Program-made: the position numbers and the translations under genes | In this document: positions 24,071-32,278 of the stretch, one piece after another | How positions within the stretch are numbered: the stretch's first letter is position 1 | Layout: every line of letters begins with the position of its first letter | Notes under the pieces: generated by a model | The model's input: the letters and a program-made list of their open reading frames with translations, nothing else | What the model was told of the DNA's origin: nothing | Database searches by the model: none | Assembly (NCBI RefSeq): GCF_000212735.1 | Contig: NC_015510.1 | Span: 4,775,001-4,839,000 of the forward strand | Source: Haliscomenobacter hydrossis DSM 1100 | GTDB taxonomy: Bacteria > Bacteroidota > Bacteroidia > Chitinophagales > Saprospiraceae | Reading direction: 5' to 3' | DNA: 64,000 nucleotides

Positions 24071-25828
24071 ATGAAACACATTCTCTTTAACGCACTTTGT
24101 TTGTTTGGAATTGTTCTGAGCTCCGGCTCGGTTGTTTTTGCGCAAAAAATAGAACGAGAGGTATTGGAAGCATTTAGTACTCAAGGCCATACTGAAGCTT
24201 TGGTCGTTTTGGTGGAGCAGGCTGATTTGCGGTTTGCGCAGCAATTGCCCAATAAAGAGGCCAAAGGGGAGTATGTTTTCCAAAAACTGAAGCGCACTGC
24301 CGAACGTAGCCAAGCCCCCTTGTGGAATATTTTGCATAGCGCTGAAGTAAGCGCTACGCCCTTATGGATTGTCAATGCCTTGTACATCCCCAGATTGGAT
24401 AAGGCTACTGCAAGCTTGTTGGCAGCGCACCCTGCGGTAGAAGCCATCGTTAGCAATCCTTCTACTTATTTTTCTGCTCCGCGCAGGGAGATTGAAAACA
24501 GCAGTTTGCGTTCAGCCCTTGAATGGGGCATTGAAAAAATTGGCGCTACTGCGGTCTGGCGCAAAGGTTTTACCGGACAAGGGGTAGTCATTGCCGGGCA
24601 AGATACGGGCTACGATTGGGAACACATCACCCTCAAACAGAAATACCGAGGTATCGAAGGAAGCTCCATCAACCACAATTACAATTGGCACGATGCGATC
24701 AATAAAGGCAGTCCACTCAATGCCGACACCCTCAACCCATGTGGATTTAGCTCCAAAATACCCTGTGACGATGGCAGTCACGGCACCCACACGATGGGTA
24801 CGATGCTGGGAGATGATGGAGCCGGCAATCAAATTGGGGTAGCCCCCGGGGCGCGCTGGATGGGTTGTCGGAATATGGATCGGGGCTGGGGTAGCCCCTT
24901 TACTTATCTGGATTGTTTCCAATGGTTTTTGGCACCAACCGATTTGAAAAACCAAAACCCCAATCCAAAACTGGCACCACATGTGATCAATAACTCCTGG
25001 GGGTGCCCAGAAATTGAAGGTTGTGGCCCAGGCAATTGGGGTTTGATGGAAAAAGCCATCATCAACTTGCGGGCTGCGGGAGTAGTCGTGGTGGTTTCAG
25101 CGGGCAACGATGGCAGCCAAGGTTGTGGATCAGTGAATGATGCACCTGCATTTTTTCCTCAGTCTTTTGCGGTAGGCGCAACCCGCATCGACGATGTCAT
25201 TGCCCGCTTTAGTTCCCGAGGTCCGGCGCGTTGGGGTGATTCGCTCGTGCTCAAACCCAATGTATCGGCGCCAGGCCAGGGGGTGCGTTCAGCGGTTCCG
25301 GGTGGTTTTGCAGTATTCAGCGGAACCAGTATGGCCGGGCCACACGTAGCGGGCGCGGTTGCGTTGATCATTTCGGCAAACCCGGCATTGGCGGGTCAGG
25401 TAGAAGCCATTGAATCTCTATTGGAAAAAACCGCCGTACCCCTTATCGATTCCATGTCTTGTTCTGGACTGAGGGGTAACATTAGCCCCAATGCCGTCTA
25501 CGGATATGGGCGCATAAACGTGTTGGCTGCCGTAGAAGCAGCATTACTTATCACTCCAGTAGATACACCTACGCAGCAAAAAATAGCCATTCAGGTTGCC
25601 CCCAATCCGGTTATTGAAGGCACTTTGCAGGTGGAACTGGGCGCACTGCCAGACGCGGGCAGATTGGAAGTATTGGATCCAACCGGGAGGCTCTTGCAAC
25701 GACACGTTTTGCCACAAGCCAATTTTCAAACCAAAACCCTTACCTTGGGCACTTTGCCAGCAGGTACCTATTTTATCCGGGTAATTGCGGGTAATGTTTA
25801 TGGATACCAGAAGATCGTAAAGATTTAG
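24071..25828 (+). CDS. Secreted subtilisin-like (S8) protease with T9SS sorting domain
   Basis: The ATG at 24071 gives a signal peptide (MKHILFNALCLFGIVLSSGS, cleavage near VFAQ); the frame extends 17 codons upstream without signal-like sequence. From this start the protein has 585 residues: an I9-like propeptide region, then the subtilase domain with the triad D178 (AGQDTGYDW), H237 (DGSHGTHTMGT) and S420 (FSGTSMAGPHVAGA), and the oxyanion asparagine in VINNSWG. The end is a T9SS domain (VAPNPVIEGTLQVEL, LEVLDPTGRLLQ, LPAGTYFIRV, YQKIVKI). It should be secreted to the cell surface as an active serine protease. The TAG stop forms the left edge of a palindrome. Confidence 0.92.
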   Translation: MKHILFNALCLFGIVLSSGSVVFAQKIEREVLEAFSTQGHTEALVVLVEQADLRFAQQLPNKEAKGEYVFQKLKRTAERSQAPLWNILHSAEVSATPLWIVNALYIPRLDKATASLLAAHPAVEAIVSNPSTYFSAPRREIENSSLRSALEWGIEKIGATAVWRKGFTGQGVVIAGQDTGYDWEHITLKQKYRGIEGSSINHNYNWHDAINKGSPLNADTLNPCGFSSKIPCDDGSHGTHTMGTMLGDDGAGNQIGVAPGARWMGCRNMDRGWGSPFTYLDCFQWFLAPTDLKNQNPNPKLAPHVINNSWGCPEIEGCGPGNWGLMEKAIINLRAAGVVVVVSAGNDGSQGCGSVNDAPAFFPQSFAVGATRIDDVIARFSSRGPARWGDSLVLKPNVSAPGQGVRSAVPGGFAVFSGTSMAGPHVAGAVALIISANPALAGQVEAIESLLEKTAVPLIDSMSCSGLRGNISPNAVYGYGRINVLAAVEAALLITPVDTPTQQKIAIQVAPNPVIEGTLQVELGALPDAGRLEVLDPTGRLLQRHVLPQANFQTKTLTLGTLPAGTYFIRVIAGNVYGYQKIVKI

Positions 25829-25985
25829 TTGAAGTGTTGAAAAGTTTATGGTTGAAAAGTTTGGTAACGCAAGATTTGGAATACTTTACTCGGTTTCTGT
25901 ATCCATAAACTTGCGTAAAATGGCCTTTCAAACTCCTAAACTGTTCAACTACTCTTCAACTTTTCAACCCTTCAACTTTTTAACT
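25826..25985. repeat. Composite palindrome, GTTGAAAAGTTT type
   Basis: Copies of GTTGAAAAGTTT-like words on the left (25828-25863) face complementary TTCAACTTTTCAAC words on the right (25941-25982). An inner pair GTAACGCAAG / CTTGCGTAA surrounds the centre. The element spans the entire gap between the subtilase stop and the glycosyltransferase start. The first bases (TAGTTGAAG) include the subtilase TAG stop. Confidence 0.75.
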
Positions 25986-25986
25986 T

Positions 25987-27396
25987 ATGTTTAAAAATCC
26001 CTTCCTGCTTTTTTTAGGAACGGCTATCCTGCTGCGCATTTTTTCTTTTTTTCCTACCGTGATCAATCACGATGAGTCTACGTACATCGTCATCGCTGAT
26101 GGGTTGCTGCGTGGGCAAACGTATTGGCTGGATAGCATTGACATCAAACCAGTGGGGATTTTTTTGATTTATGCGGCTTTGTTAAAAATTGGAGCAGGCT
26201 CTATTTTTATGCTGCGCTTTTTTACCGCAATTTGGGTGGCAGGCACGGCTTATTTTTTGTACCGGGCCAAAATGGCGATGGGCAGTGATGATCGGGCTGC
26301 GCGTGCCAGTGGGATGATGTACCTGTTCATGTGTTCCTTATTTACTTTTTACGGCGTATCACCGAATACAGAGTTGTATTATGCCTTGTTCAATGCTGTG
26401 GCCTTATGGTTGATTTTGGCTTTTCCCCGGGGAGTTCTGGGGGCTTTGGTAGCGGGCTTGTGTTTGGGCGCCGGGTTCATGATCAAATACACGGTAGCTT
26501 TTGATGCGCTGGCGCTGGGCTTGATTTTGGGCTTGCCCTACCTGAGTCCAGGGGCCAATTACGGGCGATTATTGGGGCAGTGGATTCTACTGGTTGCCGG
26601 ATTTTTGGTGCTTCCTCTCACTACTTTTTTTACGTATCGGATTTGGGGATTAGAGGAGGAATTTTTGCACTATACCTTTGGTGTTGGAGGAGCTTATCCT
26701 GCGGAGTTGAGTTTGGGCAATCGGGCACTTTTTCTACTTGACTTCTTGCTGCGCTTTTTGCCCATTGCCCTCTGTTTTGGCTGGGGTTTGGTCAAAAAAA
26801 CGAAGCCCTGGCTGATTGCATCGATTTGGGTGGTTTTGGTTTTGGTGGCCATCAATGTGCAAGGCAAACCTTTTGGCCATTACTTCATTCAAATGATGTT
26901 GCCTTTTGCACTGTTGGCGGGGGAGTTTTTCGCCCGGGATGCGCCACGACCTGGATGGATAGCACCCTGGTTCCAATTCAAATATGGGGCAACAGTACTG
27001 GCAGTTTTGTTTTTACTGAATCTGTTTTTGCAAAAAAAAGACTACCTCGACAAACCGGATCACGCCCGCGAAACGGCCAATTACCTCCGCCCGCGTTTGT
27101 TGCCCGACGACCGGATTTATATGGGCAATTACCACCAAATCGTTTATCACCTGGTGCAACAGGAGAGCCCTACGCCGTATGTACATCGTTCTTTGATTTG
27201 GGAAAAACGGCATCGTCAGGTCTTGAAAATCAGCTTGACGAAGGAATTGGAGCGCATCCAAAAGATCAACCCTCGCTTTGTGGTGTTTCAACCGGAATTG
27301 CCGGATGAGCCAGCCGCAAAGGCGTTTTTATACCGCTATCGGGAAATCAAAAAAATTAGAGACAAAGCGGTAGTGTACGAACGGAGGCCTTGGTGA
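25987..27396 (+). CDS. GT-C family glycosyltransferase (PMT/ArnT-like, GT39/83 type)
   Basis: The 469-residue integral membrane protein has about 10-12 hydrophobic helices. It has the signature acidic pair of lipid-linked GT-C enzymes right after the first helix (NHDESTYIVIADGLLRGQ), and a soluble C-terminal tail of about 110 residues (YLDKPDHARETANYLRPRL). Such enzymes transfer sugars from polyprenyl-phosphate donors to proteins, lipid A or polysaccharides in the periplasm. The acceptor is unknown. It lies directly behind the subtilase, separated only by a palindrome, and converges with gldH with no gap. Confidence 0.82.
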   Translation: MFKNPFLLFLGTAILLRIFSFFPTVINHDESTYIVIADGLLRGQTYWLDSIDIKPVGIFLIYAALLKIGAGSIFMLRFFTAIWVAGTAYFLYRAKMAMGSDDRAARASGMMYLFMCSLFTFYGVSPNTELYYALFNAVALWLILAFPRGVLGALVAGLCLGAGFMIKYTVAFDALALGLILGLPYLSPGANYGRLLGQWILLVAGFLVLPLTTFFTYRIWGLEEEFLHYTFGVGGAYPAELSLGNRALFLLDFLLRFLPIALCFGWGLVKKTKPWLIASIWVVLVLVAINVQGKPFGHYFIQMMLPFALLAGEFFARDAPRPGWIAPWFQFKYGATVLAVLFLLNLFLQKKDYLDKPDHARETANYLRPRLLPDDRIYMGNYHQIVYHLVQQESPTPYVHRSLIWEKRHRQVLKISLTKELERIQKINPRFVVFQPELPDEPAAKAFLYRYREIKKIRDKAVVYERRPW

Positions 27397-27891
27397 TTAT
27401 TTGTTTTCTTTTTTGGAAGGTACCACCTGATTGGTTTTTTCTACTTTAAAGCTCAGCGCTTTCACACCCTCAATCTTTTCCGTACGCATGTACTGCTCGA
27501 TGATGAACTGGTACTTTCCGGCCTTTTCAAAGATGGCATTTTGCTGGATGGGGATCTCGATGGAGCAGGTTTGACCGCTACAAGAGCCATACCATTCGCC
27601 ATTGCCACCGGCCAAATTGAGCGAGAGAACCTGTTCACGGGTTTGTTGATCCGGAAAAATCGTTTTGATTTTGACGTATAAATTCTGGTAAGCAAATTCT
27701 GGACTGTGCTTCAATCCAATTACCAGATTATAAAGATGGGCAACGTCTTTGATTTCTACGGCATGTTGCTGAACGGCCTGGTAAGTCCAGGTAGCGTTGT
27801 CGAATGAGGTCTTGTGGTTGTAAACATAGTTGGGGCCACATGCGCTGAGCAGAAAAGAAAGACCAAGGCAAAGAGCGAAGACAATTTTCAT
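27397..27891 (-). CDS. gldH: Gliding motility lipoprotein GldH
   Basis: The open frame begins at 27972, but the ATG at 27891 gives a lipoprotein signal (MKIVFALCLGLSFLLSAC, lipobox LSAC) and 164 residues, the usual size. The mature part has the GldH pattern YNHKTSFDNATWTYQ, the strand VAHLYNLVIGLKHSPEFAYQ and a late pair of cysteines (GSCSGQTCSIEIP). GldH is needed for gliding in Flavobacterium and is conserved in many non-gliding Bacteroidota with type IX secretion; the direct role is unclear. Its stop is one base from the stop of the convergent glycosyltransferase. It is downstream of dnaJ, separated by a terminator. Confidence 0.85.
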   Translation of the reverse strand: MKIVFALCLGLSFLLSACGPNYVYNHKTSFDNATWTYQAVQQHAVEIKDVAHLYNLVIGLKHSPEFAYQNLYVKIKTIFPDQQTREQVLSLNLAGGNGEWYGSCSGQTCSIEIPIQQNAIFEKAGKYQFIIEQYMRTEKIEGVKALSFKVEKTNQVVPSKKENK

Positions 27892-27906
27892 AGAAAAAAT
27901 TTGAGT

Positions 27907-27939
27907 AAGTGCTGGGAGATTATTAATGTCCCAGCACTT
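27907..27939 (-). terminator. Terminator after dnaJ
   Basis: A perfect 11-bp stem, AAGTGCTGGGA (27907-27917) / TCCCAGCACTT (27929-27939), has an 11-base loop. It is about 55 bases beyond the dnaJ stop on the minus strand, with a T-rich stretch following at a short distance. Confidence 0.65.
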
Positions 27940-27992
27940 GTTGGGCGTTTGAGGCTTCCTCGAAACGTCCAATACTCATCATTTATTTACCC

Positions 27993-29174
27993 TTATTTAA
28001 AAAAGTCGCGCATTTTTTCGAAGAAACTGCGGTCTGACTTACCCGGCTGTGGCTTGAAGTTGGGCATTTCGCGCATTTTTTCAAGCAAACGCCGCTCTTC
28101 ATCGGTCAGTTTTTTCGGTGTCCAGACATTGACGTAAATGAGCTGATCACCCCGTTCACCCCGATAGCCTTGTACCGACGGTAGCCCTTTGTCTTTCAGG
28201 CGGAATATTTTACCCGCTGGTGTGCCGGGTGGAATTTTAATTTTGACTTTTCCTTCCAGTGTAGGAACCTCTTCAGAGGTACCCAGGCCCACATCTGCAA
28301 AATTGACAAACAGTTCATAGATGACGTTTTGCCCGTCTCTTTGCAAGTGTTCGTGGGGTTTTTCCTCGATGGTGATCATCAGGTCACCGGCAGGACCACC
28401 GTTGGGACCCATGTTGCCTTTGCCCCGCATTTGGAGCTGCATGCCTTCTTCTACTCCGGCTGGAATATCAATGTCCAGTGTTTCTTCACCTTCGATGGTG
28501 CCCGCGCCCCGGCATTTGGTACAATGGCTGGTCACCACCTGGCCCCGGCCTCCACAAGTGGGGCAGGGCGTAGTCGTCGCCATTTGGCCGAGGAAGGTAT
28601 TGCGCACTTGCCGCACATAGCCTCCGCCATTACAAGTATTGCAAGTTTTTACCGAAGAGGAGTCTTTAGCGCCCGTTCCCCGGCATTCGTCACAGGTTGT
28701 TTGTTTGCGGACTTTGATTTTTTTAGTGACTCCGTTGGCAATTTCTTCCAACGTTAGGGACACCTTAATGCGTAGATTACCCCCGCGTTGCCCATTGGCG
28801 CGGCCTCCGCCTCCAGAACGACCACCTGCTCCACCAAAGAACGAATTGAAAGGAGACTCATCTCCAAAAATATCGCCAAACTGGGAGAAGATGTCATCCA
28901 TACTCATTCCTCCCGGGCCATAACCACCGCCGCCGCCCATGTTGGGATCTACTCCGGCATGGCCATAACGGTCGTACCGTGCTCGTTTGTCTGCATCGTT
29001 GAGTACTTCATAAGCTTCAGCAGCTTCCTTGAATTTCTCTTCAGATGCTTTGTCACCAGGGTTTTTGTCCGGGTGGTATTTCATGGCCAAGGTGCGGTAA
29101 GCCTTTCTCAAGGCCGCTTCATCGGCGTTTTTAGGTACCCCGAGAACTTCGTAAAAATCGCGCTTATTCGCCAT
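27993..29174 (-). CDS. dnaJ: Chaperone protein DnaJ
   Basis: The 393-residue protein is a complete type I J-protein: J domain with [10 protein letters not shown] (HPD motif), a glycine-rich region ([23 protein letters not shown]), four zinc-finger repeats ([32 protein letters not shown]) and the two C-terminal substrate-binding beta domains ([13 protein letters not shown]). It stimulates the ATPase of DnaK and hands over unfolded proteins in the cytoplasm. It follows grpE on the same strand after six bases, forming a grpE-dnaJ operon; dnaK is not in the window. Confidence 0.97.
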   Translation of the reverse strand: MANKRDFYEVLGVPKNADEAALRKAYRTLAMKYHPDKNPGDKASEEKFKEAAEAYEVLNDADKRARYDRYGHAGVDPNMGGGGGYGPGGMSMDDIFSQFGDIFGDESPFNSFFGGAGGRSGGGGRANGQRGGNLRIKVSLTLEEIANGVTKKIKVRKQTTCDECRGTGAKDSSSVKTCNTCNGGGYVRQVRNTFLGQMATTTPCPTCGGRGQVVTSHCTKCRGAGTIEGEETLDIDIPAGVEEGMQLQMRGKGNMGPNGGPAGDLMITIEEKPHEHLQRDGQNVIYELFVNFADVGLGTSEEVPTLEGKVKIKIPPGTPAGKIFRLKDKGLPSVQGYRGERGDQLIYVNVWTPKKLTDEERRLLEKMREMPNFKPQPGKSDRSFFEKMRDFFK

Positions 29175-29180
29175 GCTTCG

Positions 29181-29735
29181 TTATTTTCCTACCACCACCT
29201 TTGCGTAGCGGATCATTTTGTCTTTTAATTTATAACCTTTTTCCAGGGTATCAATAATTTTGCCTTTCAGGTCTTCTGTGGGGGCAGGTATTTCCGTAAT
29301 GGCTTCATGAATTTCTGTATCAAACGGCTGTCCATTTGATTCCATGGGTTCCAGACCCTGTGCAGCCAGAATATGGTACAACTTATGGTACACCAATTTG
29401 ATCCCTTCACCAAAAGGCTCGGGGCTATTGGGCAACTCACCAGCTGCTTTTACCCGATCAAAATCATCCAATGCAGGCAGCAAAGCCTGAATGGTGTCGC
29501 GAGCAGCCATATTCATCAAATCCAGGCGCTCTTTGAGGGTGCGGCGTTTGAAATTGTCGAACTCTGCGATGTGCCGGATGTACTTGTCTTGCAATTCGGC
29601 GTAGTCGCGTTGTAAGCGGGCCAATTGTTCTTCTACCGCAAACTCGGCACCTGCCAAGTCTTCTTGCCCTTCGGCATCGTTCGGATTGTTTTCGTTTTCC
29701 ACGGGTATTTCTATGGTTTCTTCGTTGAGTTCCAT
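29181..29735 (-). CDS. grpE: Nucleotide exchange factor GrpE
   Basis: The protein has an acidic N-terminus, a long coiled-coil (QLARLQRDYAELQDKYIRHI), the diagnostic AEFDNFKRRTLKER and the C-terminal beta domain with NGQPFDTEIHEAIT and KGYKLKDKMIRYAKVVVGK. It is the nucleotide exchange factor for DnaK. Two starts are possible: GTG at 29756 and ATG at 29735; the ATG is chosen because it follows an A-rich stretch typical of Bacteroidota initiation sites. Repeated GTCAG words lie upstream (29798-29844) and may be part of its control region. It forms an operon with dnaJ. Confidence 0.93.
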   Translation of the reverse strand: MELNEETIEIPVENENNPNDAEGQEDLAGAEFAVEEQLARLQRDYAELQDKYIRHIAEFDNFKRRTLKERLDLMNMAARDTIQALLPALDDFDRVKAAGELPNSPEPFGEGIKLVYHKLYHILAAQGLEPMESNGQPFDTEIHEAITEIPAPTEDLKGKIIDTLEKGYKLKDKMIRYAKVVVGK

Positions 29736-29797
29736 TTCTTTATCTTGGTCCTTCACGGCTTGAAAGTTTTGAAAATGCTTAGCAATTATCTTGCCAT

Positions 29798-29844
29798 GTC
29801 AGGAAAAATAGGGCATAGATGGTCAGCTTGTCAGTTTTTGTCAG
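29798..29844 (-). promoter_or_regulatory. Repeated CTGAC words upstream of grpE-dnaJ
   Basis: Four copies of CTGAC (minus strand) lie at 29844-29840, 29834-29830, 29826-29822 and 29802-29798, the first three about one helical turn apart. They lie 63-109 bases upstream of the preferred grpE start. They could be a heat-shock regulatory site, but no consensus promoter was found with them. Confidence 0.3.
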
Positions 29845-29859
29845 AATGTCCTGCCAAAA

Positions 29860-30393
29860 TTATTCGGCGATGATTTTTTCCACATCTTCAGGATGCACAT
29901 TCACGCCCACAATTGTGCCTTGTGGATCAATGAGGTAATTGCTGGGTAATGCCCTGACTTTGTATAATTGCGCGATGGGGGAGTTGAAAAATTTCATGCT
30001 ACTGGTTTGATCTAGAATGTGATAAGGCCAGTTGAGCCCATCGTTGAGTATGGCGCGTTTCCAGCTTGCTTCATTGCGCTCAATGGCAATGCTGACCATG
30101 TGAAAGGCATCCGCTTTTTTGAGTTTTTTTCCCGCATAACGAGTATTAAATGCGACCCAGGCAGGATTTTCCATGCGGCAAGGACCACACCAGGAGCCCC
30201 AAAAATCGAGCAATACATAACTGCCCCGCAAATCCGAGAGTTTGAAGGCTTGATTGTCGATGGTAACCGCTTGAAAGTTCAAGGCTTTTTGGCCATTGAT
30301 GAATTGTGGTTTGGTATAAAAATATTTCCCTGCATAAACGCCAATTACCGCCACCAAAAGGATCATCACCAAACGATCGAAAGTAAGTTTCAT
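29860..30393 (-). CDS. TlpA-type membrane-anchored thioredoxin
   Basis: The 177-residue protein has one N-terminal membrane anchor (VMILLVAVIGVYAG) and a periplasmic thioredoxin-like domain with the active site WGSWCGPCRMENP and the cis-proline loop VRALPSNYLIDPQG. The two active-site cysteines and the inserted helix before HMVSIAIER mark it as a TlpA/ResA-type protein. These reduce or assist folding of periplasmic cysteine proteins such as cytochromes. It is preceded on the same strand by the sugar nucleotidyltransferase and a palindrome that begins just upstream of its start, so the two may be cotranscribed. Confidence 0.88.
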   Translation of the reverse strand: MKLTFDRLVMILLVAVIGVYAGKYFYTKPQFINGQKALNFQAVTIDNQAFKLSDLRGSYVLLDFWGSWCGPCRMENPAWVAFNTRYAGKKLKKADAFHMVSIAIERNEASWKRAILNDGLNWPYHILDQTSSMKFFNSPIAQLYKVRALPSNYLIDPQGTIVGVNVHPEDVEKIIAE

Positions 30394-30402
30394 TTCGAAA
30401 AA

Positions 30403-30488
30403 AGTTGAGAAGGTTGAGAAGGTTGAGAAGTTGAGGGTTTGTCGCTTGCGGTAGCCTCAACCTTCTCAACTTCTCAACCTTCTCAACT
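30403..30488. repeat. Composite palindrome, GTTGAGAAG type
   Basis: Arms of 34 bases (30403-30436 and 30455-30488), each made of AGTTGAGAAGG-like units, pair almost perfectly around an 18-base loop with the core GTCGCTTGCGGTAG. It fills the gap between the nucleotidyltransferase stop (30491) and the thioredoxin start (30393). The loop core GTCGCTTGCGG recurs at 46499-46509 in another element. Confidence 0.85.
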
Positions 30489-30490
30489 AT

Positions 30491-31492
30491 TTAGCTAAAA
30501 TCAATCTCCGTATTGTCACCAATATTCAAACTTTGGCGCAAACCGGTAATGGATGCATCATTGCCAACCACGGAATTCTGCAAGATGATTTCCTGAATGG
30601 CGGCATAATTGCCGATGATGGAATCCCGCACGATGGCGTTGGTGATGCGTACATTGTTGCCAATGGTAACATGCGGACCGATAATAGAGTTGCTGATTTG
30701 GCAATTTTCTCCAATGCTGACGGGGTGGATGACAATTGAACTGTCAAAATCTGGCAAATTGGCCGAAGCGTAGCCTTTGCGGCGCAGCATGATGGCATTG
30801 GTTTCCAGGAGCACATCTTTTTTGCCACAATTGAACCAATTATCAACCTCAATGGTGCTGAAACGGGCACCCGTTTCAATCATGCGCATCAGGGCATCGG
30901 TGAGTGGGAATTCCCCATCGGTACGGATGTTGTTGCTGATGTTAAATTCCAATGCATTGATGAAAGCCGGGACCTCTTTGATGTGGTAAAACCCCACCAT
31001 TGCCAGATTGGATTTAGGGATGCGAGGCTTTTCTATCACTTTGTTGACCAGGCCGTCTTCATCGTATTCTACTACGCCATATTCCCGAGGATCATGTACT
31101 TTTTTCACCCCTAAAGTAGAATAAGGATCGTTGAGTACTTTTTGAAAATCGAGGTCAATGATGGTGTCACCAAAAAAAACAAACACATCATCCGCATCAC
31201 GAATGGATTCGCGAGCGGTCCATATGGCGTGTGCCGAACCCAGACGCATTTCCTGATTGACGAATTGTTTTTCGATGTCCGGATAGGCCTGCTCAACGTA
31301 ATTTTTGATTTTTTCGCCCAAATAGCCAATCACAAAAATGAAATCGCGTACCCCGATCTCAATCAGTTGATCAATGATGAACGAAATAATGGGTTTACCC
31401 GCAACGGGAATCAAGGGTTTGGGTTGGGTATAAGTGAGTGGGCGCAAACGGGTACCGGCACCAGCCACAGGAATAATTGCTTTGGTATGCAT
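30491..31492 (-). CDS. Sugar-phosphate nucleotidyltransferase with left-handed beta-helix tail
   Basis: The 333-residue protein starts MHTKAIIPVAGAGTRLRPLT, the nucleotide-binding signature of the family, and continues with KPLIPVAGKPIISFIIDQL, DDVFVFFGDTIIDLDF and DNWFNCGKKDVLLETN. The C-terminal 90 residues contain hexapeptide repeats (SIGENCQISNSIIGPHVTIG, with NVRITNAIVRDSIIGN), forming a beta-helix. These enzymes make UDP- or dTDP-sugars, and the fused hexapeptide domain suggests a GlmU-like or mannose/glucose-1-phosphate type. The exact sugar cannot be told. It follows the PD-(D/E)XK-like gene on the same strand with a palindrome between. Confidence 0.88.
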   Translation of the reverse strand: MHTKAIIPVAGAGTRLRPLTYTQPKPLIPVAGKPIISFIIDQLIEIGVRDFIFVIGYLGEKIKNYVEQAYPDIEKQFVNQEMRLGSAHAIWTARESIRDADDVFVFFGDTIIDLDFQKVLNDPYSTLGVKKVHDPREYGVVEYDEDGLVNKVIEKPRIPKSNLAMVGFYHIKEVPAFINALEFNISNNIRTDGEFPLTDALMRMIETGARFSTIEVDNWFNCGKKDVLLETNAIMLRRKGYASANLPDFDSSIVIHPVSIGENCQISNSIIGPHVTIGNNVRITNAIVRDSIIGNYAAIQEIILQNSVVGNDASITGLRQSLNIGDNTEIDFS

Positions 31493-31520
31493 GGTTTTTG
31501 CTTATCAGGGCTGTAAGATA

Positions 31521-31624
31521 GTTGAAAAGTTTAGAGTTAAAAAGTTGAAGAGTCAGTTTCCCGGTCGCTGAGCGGAGTCGAAGCGCAAGGGCAGCTGTCT
31601 CTTCAACTTTTTAACTCCTCAACC
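31521..31624. repeat. Composite palindrome, GAGTTAAAAAGTTGAAG type
   Basis: Perfect 19-bp arms at 31534-31552 and 31599-31617 surround a loop with the core GCTGAGCGGAGTCGAAG. The right arm, read on the minus strand, encodes the last seven residues and the TGA stop of the PD-(D/E)XK-like protein. The loop core recurs, nearly identical in complement, at 14168-14186. Confidence 0.85.
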
Positions 31625-32190
31625 ACTATATTTGGGAAAAACGGATTTTCATTTATCGAAACGATCAAGGGCTCAAATGGTGGATCAAAAGCCATTGCTT
31701 TGAGTAAGCGGGTAAGGTTTTCCTTCCAATCGGTTTGTCCATCATCAGACTCAAGCCAACACACAAACTGAGCCTGCCGATCCACGTGAGCGCGCTGGTG
31801 AACCAGGGTCCAAAATACCCAGTCTGATCTTTTCCAGCGCAGTCGAAATAGCCAGGGTAACAACAGACGGTAACTCCATTTGCGGAAGTAATACCGTTGA
31901 ATTTTTAGAATCGCTTCCAGGGTATCAGCAGACTTTTCGTGCAACTTGTCTGCCAAAATTGCGGGTATCGGCAGTAGTTCCGGCGGAACGGGGGCGTTGA
32001 TGCGGGGATCGCGGTTGAAATAGTTTTTTACTTCCAGCAACAGCAATGGCCCTTCAGGAGGCAACACAATAAAATCGACCGCTTTGAAGCCAAAACCACT
32101 GAGCCCCCGGTAAAAGGTATGGCTATCGAACTTACGTACCAACCAATCTTCCGGGAAACGGAAAACCAAACCACTTTCGTGAAATGTCAT
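31603..32190 (-). CDS. PD-(D/E)XK-like protein, unknown function
   Basis: The 195-residue protein has a candidate PD-(D/E)XK nuclease core: an N-terminal helix-strand part, then KAVDFIVLPP (D39), 13 residues later the strand LLLLEVKNY (E53, K55), and a basic helix region (RYYFRKWSYRLLLPWLFRLR). The D-x13-ExK spacing fits the superfamily. No known family name was recognised, and no partner gene sits beside it. It may act on nucleic acids or be a degenerate member. The C-terminus comes from the palindrome at 31521-31624. Divergent from hisIE. Confidence 0.7.
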   Translation of the reverse strand: MTFHESGLVFRFPEDWLVRKFDSHTFYRGLSGFGFKAVDFIVLPPEGPLLLLEVKNYFNRDPRINAPVPPELLPIPAILADKLHEKSADTLEAILKIQRYYFRKWSYRLLLPWLFRLRWKRSDWVFWTLVHQRAHVDRQAQFVCWLESDDGQTDWKENLTRLLKAMAFDPPFEPLIVSINENPFFPNIVVEELKS

Positions 32191-32226
32191 TGCTAGCCTT
32201 TTCTTTAGGACAATGTAATGGCTTTT

Positions 32227-32258
32227 TTTGGGGCTTTGAAGTTTTGGGTGTTAATTTG
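32227..32258 (+). promoter_or_regulatory. Possible promoter of hisIE
   Basis: TTTG (32227-32230), 20 bases, then TTAATTTG (32251-32258), one mismatch from TAnnTTTG. The start codon at 32279 follows by 20 bases. Confidence 0.4.
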
Positions 32259-32278
32259 CGGCAAATTAATTGAACAAG

